Assembly: GCA_937997605.1 (NCBI GenBank)
Contig: CALLFD010000221.1
Location: 1-6,542, forward strand
Source of the DNA: an uncultured Collinsella sp.
GTDB taxonomy: Bacteria > Actinomycetota > Coriobacteriia > Coriobacteriales > Coriobacteriaceae
Direction of reading: 5' to 3'
DNA: 6,542 bases
In this document: positions 1-4,765 of the stretch, piece after piece
Layout of the letters: every line of letters starts with the position of its first letter
How positions within the stretch are numbered: position 1 is the stretch's first letter
Translations under genes and position numbers: made by a program
The notes under the pieces: model-generated
The model's database searches: none
Seen by the model: only the letters and a program-made list of their open reading frames with translations
What the model was told of the DNA's origin: nothing

Positions 1-632
1 GACGCCCCGTGGGCGATGTGGTGGCCCAGGCACTCGACGCCGGCTTTACCTGCATTCAGGTGCGCTCCAAGGTGGCAAGTGCCCGCGAGATCATTGCGCT
101 GACCGGCGACGCCGCGCAGGCTATCGCGCAGGCCGGCAAGACCGGTCAGGTCGCCTTGCTGATCGACGACCGCCTGGACTGCGTACTCGCCGCGCGCGAG
201 CAGGGCATCGCTGTCGACGGCGTGCACGTGGGCCAGAGCGATATTCCCGTCGAGGTCTGCCGCAAGCTGCTGGGCCCCGATGCCATCGTGGGCCTTTCGG
301 CCCGCTGCGAGGAGATGCTCGAGTACGTCAAGACCGCCGACATGAGCCTGGTCGACTACCTGGGCATCGGCCCGCTCCACGAGACCGAGACCAAGCGCGA
401 CTGCGGACGCGCAGCCGATGGCTCCATCATCACCAAGAGCTTTGAGGACCTGGCCGCACTCCACGCGGCAAGCCCCGTGCCCATCGTGGTGGGCGGCGGC
501 GTCAAGACGGCCGACCTGCCGCAGCTCAAGGCCACCGGCGTCGATGGCTTCTTTGTGGTGAGCGCCGTCTGCAGTGCCGACGACCCCTACGCCGCCGCCA
601 AGGAGCTCGTCGACACCTGGCAGCAGGCATAG
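1..632 (+). CDS. thiE: Thiamine-phosphate synthase, 5'-truncated by window edge
   Basis: ThiE joins the pyrimidine (HMP-PP) and thiazole (THZ-P) halves into thiamine monophosphate in the cytosol. The reading frame is open from base 3 to the TAG at 630-632. A GTG at 9-11 could be read as a start, but the family motif QVRSK (57-71; usual form QxRxK) normally lies about 30 residues into a ~210-residue protein, so roughly 15 N-terminal residues are probably missing. Visible family motifs are IDDR (usually NDR), GVHVGQSD at 219-242, GLSA, the phosphate-binding loop GIGPLHETETK at 363-395 (usual GxGPxxxTxTK), and the C-terminal VVGGGV loop at 486-503 followed by VVSAV. Wobble positions are almost all G or C, more so than in the signalling genes downstream. 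It is probably the last gene of a thiamine operon extending to the left. The family call is firm; the exact start cannot be seen. Confidence 0.93.
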   Translation, partial: RPVGDVVAQALDAGFTCIQVRSKVASAREIIALTGDAAQAIAQAGKTGQVALLIDDRLDCVLAAREQGIAVDGVHVGQSDIPVEVCRKLLGPDAIVGLSARCEEMLEYVKTADMSLVDYLGIGPLHETETKRDCGRAADGSIITKSFEDLAALHAASPVPIVVGGGVKTADLPQLKATGVDGFFVVSAVCSADDPYAAAKELVDTWQQA

Positions 633-677
633 GCTCAGGCCGAGCAGCTGATCCGCAGCCTCACATCTTTAGCAATA

Positions 678-721
678 GAAAGCGCATCCCAGTTTGGACC
701 TCCATTCCGGGATGCGCTTTC
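678..721. terminator. Probable bidirectional intrinsic terminator between thiE and the patatin gene
   Basis: A perfect 13-bp stem, GAAAGCGCATCCC (678-690) with GGGATGCGCTTTC (709-721), encloses an 18-nt loop. It lies 45 bases after the thiE stop and 11 bases after the end of the convergent patatin gene. Read on the minus strand the stem ends in CTTTCTATTGCT, a moderate T-rich tail. On the plus strand the T residues are within the stem and the tail is CC-rich, so termination is likely better for the patatin transcript than for thiE. Confidence 0.68.
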
Positions 722-732
722 CGCCACAGCCT

Positions 733-1602
733 CTACCCCGCCAGATACGCTTCCAACGCCGGCAAAGTCGCCTCCGCATCGCGGCGGCCGACCTGATAGA
801 TGCGCTCGAGCTCATCGGGCTCGCGGCATAGCGACGGCACCTTCACCGATTCGCTCGGACGCACCACAAAGATATCGCCGGCAGCCTCACGACGTGCCAG
901 GTCATCGAGCGTGGCATTGTAAACCTCATGCCGATGCTCAAGCGCTGCGACAAACTCCGGGTAGTGACGGAACACGCGCCGCAGCATGGGCATCACGCTG
1001 TTGGGCTGCTTTACAAAGCCCGCCGGCTGCGTGAGTACCACGATATTGCGGTCATACCCCTGCGCAAACAGCCATGCACTGGGAATAGAATCAGCCACGC
1101 CACCATCCAGATACTTATGCCCGTCAATAGCAACGGGACGCGTCGCCACGGGAATCGCCGACGATGCCCGGATCCACTCGATATCCCGCTCGTCGCCATA
1201 GGGCAGGTCGTGGTAGACGGCCTTGCCCGTCTCGATATCGGTGCACACGCACGTAAATCGCATAGGGCAGGCGCGATACGCCTCCAAGTCAATGGGATCG
1301 CGCTCGATAGGCACCTCGTGATAGGCATAATCAGCATTGAACATATCGCCGGTCCGCAGCCAGCTTGCTACACCCGCATAGCGCTTATCGGCACAATAGG
1401 CCTTGTTATAGCGAATGGCACGGCCGATCTGGCGCGATTTAAAGTTGTAGCCAAACGCCGCGCCCGCCGAGACACCCACCATATGGTCGCAGGTCAAACC
1501 GTGCTCCATCCAAACGTCGAGCACGCCCGCCGTATACATACCGCGGTAGCCGCCTCCCTCGAGCGCAAGCCCCACCGTGCGCGTCATATTTGGCTGTGTC
1601 AT
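733..1602 (-). CDS. Patatin-like phospholipase family protein (YjjU/COG4667-like)
   Basis: This is a 289-residue predicted serine lipid acyl hydrolase with a Ser-Asp dyad. The oxyanion-hole glycine motif GGGYRG is at residues 16-21, the nucleophile elbow GVSAG at 43-47 (Ser45), and the catalytic-dyad DGG at 166-168 (Asp166). The local pattern LALEGGGYRGMYTAGVLD and the C-terminal DELERIYQVGRRDAEATL are typical of the small bacterial patatins related to E. coli YjjU. There is no signal peptide or membrane segment, so it is probably cytosolic. The frame stays open upstream to 1737, but I chose the ATG at 1602 because it has a GGAG ribosome binding site 8 bases upstream (1611-1614) and a promoter at 1624-1652 lies inside the longer frame. 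The extra 45 residues of the longer reading resemble no patatin N-terminus. All catalytic residues are present; the natural substrate is unknown. It is transcribed convergently with thiE and divergently from the signalling gene. Confidence 0.9.
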   Translation of the reverse strand: MTQPNMTRTVGLALEGGGYRGMYTAGVLDVWMEHGLTCDHMVGVSAGAAFGYNFKSRQIGRAIRYNKAYCADKRYAGVASWLRTGDMFNADYAYHEVPIERDPIDLEAYRACPMRFTCVCTDIETGKAVYHDLPYGDERDIEWIRASSAIPVATRPVAIDGHKYLDGGVADSIPSAWLFAQGYDRNIVVLTQPAGFVKQPNSVMPMLRRVFRHYPEFVAALEHRHEVYNATLDDLARREAAGDIFVVRPSESVKVPSLCREPDELERIYQVGRRDAEATLPALEAYLAG

Positions 1603-1623
1603 GCGACCATCTCCGTTCCTGCG

Positions 1624-1652
1624 TTTAAAACCGGGACAAGTATACCCGTCAA
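1624..1652 (-). promoter_or_regulatory. Putative sigma70-type promoter for the patatin gene
   Basis: On the minus strand a TTGACG -35 box (1647-1652) is followed after exactly 17 bases by TTTAAA (1624-1629) as a -10 box. The expected start of transcription is near 1617, only a few bases before the GGAG ribosome binding site at 1611-1614 and 15 bases before the ATG at 1602. The -35 matches consensus at 5 of 6 positions and the -10 at 4 of 6. Confidence 0.5.
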
Positions 1653-1738
1653 CATATACCGCCCCAGTCGCATTTTTCATGCGCACCCAGGCGTTACGGT
1701 TTGGCGAATAATAGCCGCCCGTAGCATGTACACCCATA

Positions 1739-1920
1739 TATAATTCTGCACTGTTGTTTATACTACTCAGCAGTTATCAACAGCGAACATTAGCCGGTAA
1801 ATTAACCCAACAACGCAGCAAGGCGGGGGCCTGGATACACGCAAAGCGCCGAACAACAACGCGTGTGCACAACGAGCTCGCCCGACGCAATACGCCCGAC
1901 CTCAGAAAGCCGCTTACGAC
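1739..1920 (+). promoter_or_regulatory. Divergent intergenic region: putative promoter and leader of the GGDEF/EAL gene
   Basis: The gene-free interval is 1603-1920. Its left part holds the patatin promoter. The right part has an AT-rich patch with a perfect -10 hexamer TATAAT at 1739-1744 and a second candidate TATACT at 1759-1764, neither with a recognisable -35. An inverted repeat, CTGTTG (1751-1756) and CAACAG (1778-1783), flanks the second -10 and could be an operator. Transcripts from either would have a leader of about 150 nt. No riboswitch fold, terminator-like hairpin or small gene is evident in 1790-1920. That stretch is open in frame with the downstream gene from 1801 but has no ATG or GTG. 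The ribosome binding site in front of the 1921 ATG is weak (AGAAAG at 1904-1909). Confidence 0.35.
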
Positions 1921-4638
1921 ATGGATACTGTCAGCAATTACACCGAAACGCTCGAAAAGACCGTCCGTGACCTTCTCGAGCGTCAGGATGATCTGATTAG
2001 GACCGCCTTTACCGACCAGCTTACCGGACTTGGCAACCGCGGCGGCTTTGCCCGTTCCCTCGAGGAGCTCTGGGAGCAGGACACCCCCGTTACCATGGCG
2101 TTCATCGATATCGATAACCTTAAGCACTGCAACGACGTCTTTGGGCATGACGAGGGCAACCGTTATATCTTGCAGGTAAGCCTCTATCTTAAGCTGTATA
2201 TGAAAGTAGACGAGGCGGCATTTCGTCTGGGAGGCGACGAGTTTGCCATCCTATCTACGATTGCGACCGAAGACGACCTCGCCGAACGTCTGGAACACTG
2301 CCGAACGGTCCTGCTCAAAAACAACGATTCCGAGATGCCCCACTCGTTTAGCTACGGAGTGGCACACGCCGACCCCGCCCTGGGCGAAGCCTCCAATCGC
2401 ATGACACTCGATGCCGACCATCGCATGTACGACTACAAGCTACGTCATGCCATGCACCTCGATCGGCGCAATATCACGCAAGTCCACGCCGACGACTTCG
2501 AAATAAGCGATCGTATTTTTGACGCCTTTTCGATGCTCAACGAGGGCCGTTATTTCTTTATCGAGAACTTGGACAAACATCGCACCCTTTGGTCACAAGG
2601 TGCCTTGCGCGATCTTGGCCTTCCCTCAGAGCACATAGACAACTGTCGCGATTACTGGAAAACGCGCGTCCATCCCGACGACCTTGAGGCCTGCGTCAAC
2701 GACATCGACCAAGTCTACAACGGTACCAAGCACCGTCGCGTCATGCAGTATCGTGTGCGCAACGCCGTCGGCGACTACGTCCTTTGCCGTGCTCGCGGGT
2801 TTCGTATCGACGGCGACGGAAATGTCCCCTCGCTCTATGTCGGCGAGCTCGTCAACCACTCACTTGCCGAAACCGTCGACGCCGCCACAGGCCTCGGAAC
2901 GCAGCGCATGCTGGTCAACGCTATCGATACCTGCCGCCTTGACCGTTGCAAGACAGGGCTTATAGCGGTGCGCGTTCGTGGCACGACAAAGCTCAACGAG
3001 CTCTACGGGGCCGAGGCTGTCGACAACATGCTTGCCGAATACGCGGGCCGCATGCTGTCGATCACCCGCGGCAGGAGCCGGGTCTACCGTTCACGAAGCG
3101 TCCAGTTTGTCGTGCTCAGCAACGATTTGGACCACGAGGCATTCGAGCAACTGACCCGCCACCTTAAAGAGGCCGTTTTCGCTCCTGTGCAAATCGCGGG
3201 CGACACCATTACTCCCGTCTGTCTTGTCGTCCCGGCATTTTACGAGCACTTAACCCATCAGGCGACCGCCGTTTTAGGCGAACTCGACCGTCGCCTTCGC
3301 ACGGCCGGCGGGCTTGTTCCCAACGACAGCCTCCCCATACCCGAGGCTGAGCGCAAAAGCGCCATCGCCGAACGTATCGACTCGCTCACGGGCCTCTATC
3401 GACCCAGCGAGTTTATGCGGCGCGCCAACGCTTTTCTCGAGGCAAGGCGCGACGGCGCCTGGTGCATCGCCACGGTCGACATGGGCCACATGCGCCTGTT
3501 TAACGAATGGTATGGACAGGCCGAAGGCGACCGCCTGCTTGCCGATGTGGGCACGGTCCTCAAGGACATCGAGAATGCCGGCATGGGCGTCGCGGGGTAC
3601 TGGGGCCAAGATGACTTTTGCATACTCATCCCCTTTAAGCACATCACCGTCCATCAAATCTACAACCGCGTTCGCGAGGCCGTAGCCAGGCATGATGACG
3701 GCGTAGGTTTTTGGCCGTCCATGGGCGTTTACCCCATCGACTCCAATGAGGAAATCACCATCGATGCGCAGGCTAAGGCAATGTTTACCAATCGACGCGC
3801 CAAAAACGACTTTAAGGAGCGCATTGCCATTTTCTGCCCCGAGGAGTACAAGCGCGAAGTTGCGTTCCACCGCACCCTCACCGAGTTCCAGTACGCGCTC
3901 TCAAACGGCCGCATTACCTACTACCTGCAGCCCCAGGTCGATATGGAAACTGGCGAGATCATTGGCGCCGAAGCACTCACCCGCTGGATCGACAAAGATG
4001 GATCGTTAATTCCGCCCGCGTCCTTTATCCCGGCGCTCGAGGAAAGCGGCTTTGTGGTGACGCTCGACAAGTACATTTGGCAGGGTGTCGCCTCGTGGCT
4101 GCGCGAGCGTATCGATCGAGGACTTCGCGTGGTTCCGGTCTCGCTTAATGTGTCGCGCGTGGATATCCTTGCCTGCGACGTTGCCAAGCATATGGGGGCG
4201 CTCGCCGCCCAATACAACCTGCCGCCCGAGCTCATGCATATCGAGATCACCGAGACGGCTTATACGGGAGAATCCGAGGCCGTGGATAAGCTGACCGCAG
4301 ATCTGCACACCCGCGGCTTCTCGACCTACATGGACGATTTTGGCACCGGCCAGTCCACGCTCGCGATGCTCAAGAACGTCAACGTCGACGTCATCAAGCT
4401 CGACCGCACCTTTGTGCCCACCGACCGCGATCAAGGCCGCAGCGCGCAGATCGTGTCATCGATGCTCGAGATGGCACAGTCGCTCCATCTGCCCGTTGTA
4501 ATCGAAGGCGTCGAGACAAATGAGCAGGCGAACATGCTTCGACAAATGGGCGCCCGCTACGCTCAGGGCTTCCTCTACTACCGTCCCATGCAAGCGAAGG
4601 ATTTTGAGGCATTGCTCGATGGTGGCAACAACAACTGA
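1921..4638 (+). CDS. Multidomain cyclic-di-GMP enzyme: GGDEF, PAS-like, two degenerate GGDEF, EAL
   Basis: A 905-residue soluble protein predicted both to make c-di-GMP from GTP and to hydrolyse it to pGpG. GGDEF1 (~31-182) has metal residues D63/D65 in FIDID, K68, N71-D72, and an intact GGDEF at 104-108; residue 80 is Asn where PleD has the guanine-contacting Asp344, and the RxxD inhibitory site reads KVDE (95-98). A PAS-like domain (~200-314) contains HPDD at 251-254 and MQYRV. GGDEF2 (~320-462) is degenerate: VRV replaces DID, RSVQF (392-396) the signature. GGDEF3 (~486-633) is also degenerate (DMG at 520-522, GQDDF at 562-566) and may bind GTP as a regulator. The EAL domain (~655-905) keeps E684-A-L, N743, IEITE 774-778, DDFGTG 805-810, K826, D828, E862, Q882-G, so it should be active. 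The start is the only ATG before the domain; its ribosome site is weak. A shorter paralogue follows 127 bases downstream. Confidence 0.92.
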   Translation: MDTVSNYTETLEKTVRDLLERQDDLIRTAFTDQLTGLGNRGGFARSLEELWEQDTPVTMAFIDIDNLKHCNDVFGHDEGNRYILQVSLYLKLYMKVDEAAFRLGGDEFAILSTIATEDDLAERLEHCRTVLLKNNDSEMPHSFSYGVAHADPALGEASNRMTLDADHRMYDYKLRHAMHLDRRNITQVHADDFEISDRIFDAFSMLNEGRYFFIENLDKHRTLWSQGALRDLGLPSEHIDNCRDYWKTRVHPDDLEACVNDIDQVYNGTKHRRVMQYRVRNAVGDYVLCRARGFRIDGDGNVPSLYVGELVNHSLAETVDAATGLGTQRMLVNAIDTCRLDRCKTGLIAVRVRGTTKLNELYGAEAVDNMLAEYAGRMLSITRGRSRVYRSRSVQFVVLSNDLDHEAFEQLTRHLKEAVFAPVQIAGDTITPVCLVVPAFYEHLTHQATAVLGELDRRLRTAGGLVPNDSLPIPEAERKSAIAERIDSLTGLYRPSEFMRRANAFLEARRDGAWCIATVDMGHMRLFNEWYGQAEGDRLLADVGTVLKDIENAGMGVAGYWGQDDFCILIPFKHITVHQIYNRVREAVARHDDGVGFWPSMGVYPIDSNEEITIDAQAKAMFTNRRAKNDFKERIAIFCPEEYKREVAFHRTLTEFQYALSNGRITYYLQPQVDMETGEIIGAEALTRWIDKDGSLIPPASFIPALEESGFVVTLDKYIWQGVASWLRERIDRGLRVVPVSLNVSRVDILACDVAKHMGALAAQYNLPPELMHIEITETAYTGESEAVDKLTADLHTRGFSTYMDDFGTGQSTLAMLKNVNVDVIKLDRTFVPTDRDQGRSAQIVSSMLEMAQSLHLPVVIEGVETNEQANMLRQMGARYAQGFLYYRPMQAKDFEALLDGGNNN

Positions 4639-4694
4639 TACGCTCGCGCGCAAAACACCACCGCCGAAGGGGGCATTTGTCCCCATTGGCTAAC

Positions 4695-4729
4695 TCATAT
4701 CCCCAATTCAAACCGAATTGGGGATATGA
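4695..4729. repeat. Perfect 15-bp inverted repeat upstream of the second GGDEF gene
   Basis: TCATATCCCCAATTC (4695-4709) and GAATTGGGGATATGA (4715-4729) are exact reverse complements separated by five bases (AAACC). Neither strand has a T run after the hairpin, so a normal intrinsic terminator is unlikely. The right arm overlaps a possible -10 hexamer TATGAT (4725-4730), though no -35 is visible at the right distance. It could be an operator for a dimeric repressor at the promoter of the downstream gene, or an RNA stem between the two signalling genes that protects or attenuates a shared transcript. The structure is certain; its role is not. Confidence 0.8.
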
Positions 4730-4749
4730 TACAAACCGCTGTTCCGCCC

Positions 4750-4763
4750 AAGGAGGTTATCCA
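4750..4763 (+). promoter_or_regulatory. Extended, near-perfect Shine-Dalgarno sequence
   Basis: AAGGAGGTTATCCA matches the complement of the conserved bacterial 16S rRNA 3' end (AAGGAGGTGATCCA) at 13 of 14 positions, with one mismatch at 4758. The AGGAGG core (4751-4756) is 9 bases before the ATG at 4766. It fixes the start of the shorter GGDEF protein and suggests strong initiation, unlike the poor site before the longer paralogue. Confidence 0.8.
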
Positions 4764-4765
4764 TC

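Noticed and set aside
9..11. GTG as the true start of thiE
   Set aside because: The QxRxK motif would then be too close to the N-terminus for the family and no ribosome site can be seen; the gene most likely begins before the window.
928..1743. Long plus-strand reading frame of 271 codons opposite the patatin gene
   Set aside because: It is antisense to a gene with clear catalytic motifs. Its product is Arg/His/Ala-rich, shows no domain and has no ribosome binding site.
1774..1782. TTATCAACA, one mismatch from a DnaA box
   Set aside because: It is a single copy with no cluster, no replication genes nearby and no AT-rich unwinding region of the expected size.
1839..1847. ACGCAAAGC, a string also found in class I c-di-GMP (GEMM) riboswitches, in the leader of a c-di-GMP gene
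   Set aside because: The other conserved parts of that riboswitch (the GGGCAAACC-like segment before it and the second stem with its tetraloop receptor) are absent, so a chance match is more likely. A covariance-model search would settle it.
1754..1996. Possible small plus-strand gene of 80 codons before the GGDEF/EAL gene
   Set aside because: It starts with TTG, has no ribosome site, is very basic without pattern, and overlaps the real gene out of frame by about 75 bases.
3274..3870. Minus-strand reading frame of 198 codons inside the GGDEF/EAL gene
   Set aside because: It lies entirely opposite a coding region with recognisable domains and is an expected by-product of GC-rich codon use. 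No motif or start signal was seen.
4695..4729. Palindrome as an intrinsic terminator of the GGDEF/EAL gene
   Set aside because: There is no T run on either strand after the stem, so standard intrinsic termination is not supported. It is listed as an inverted repeat instead.
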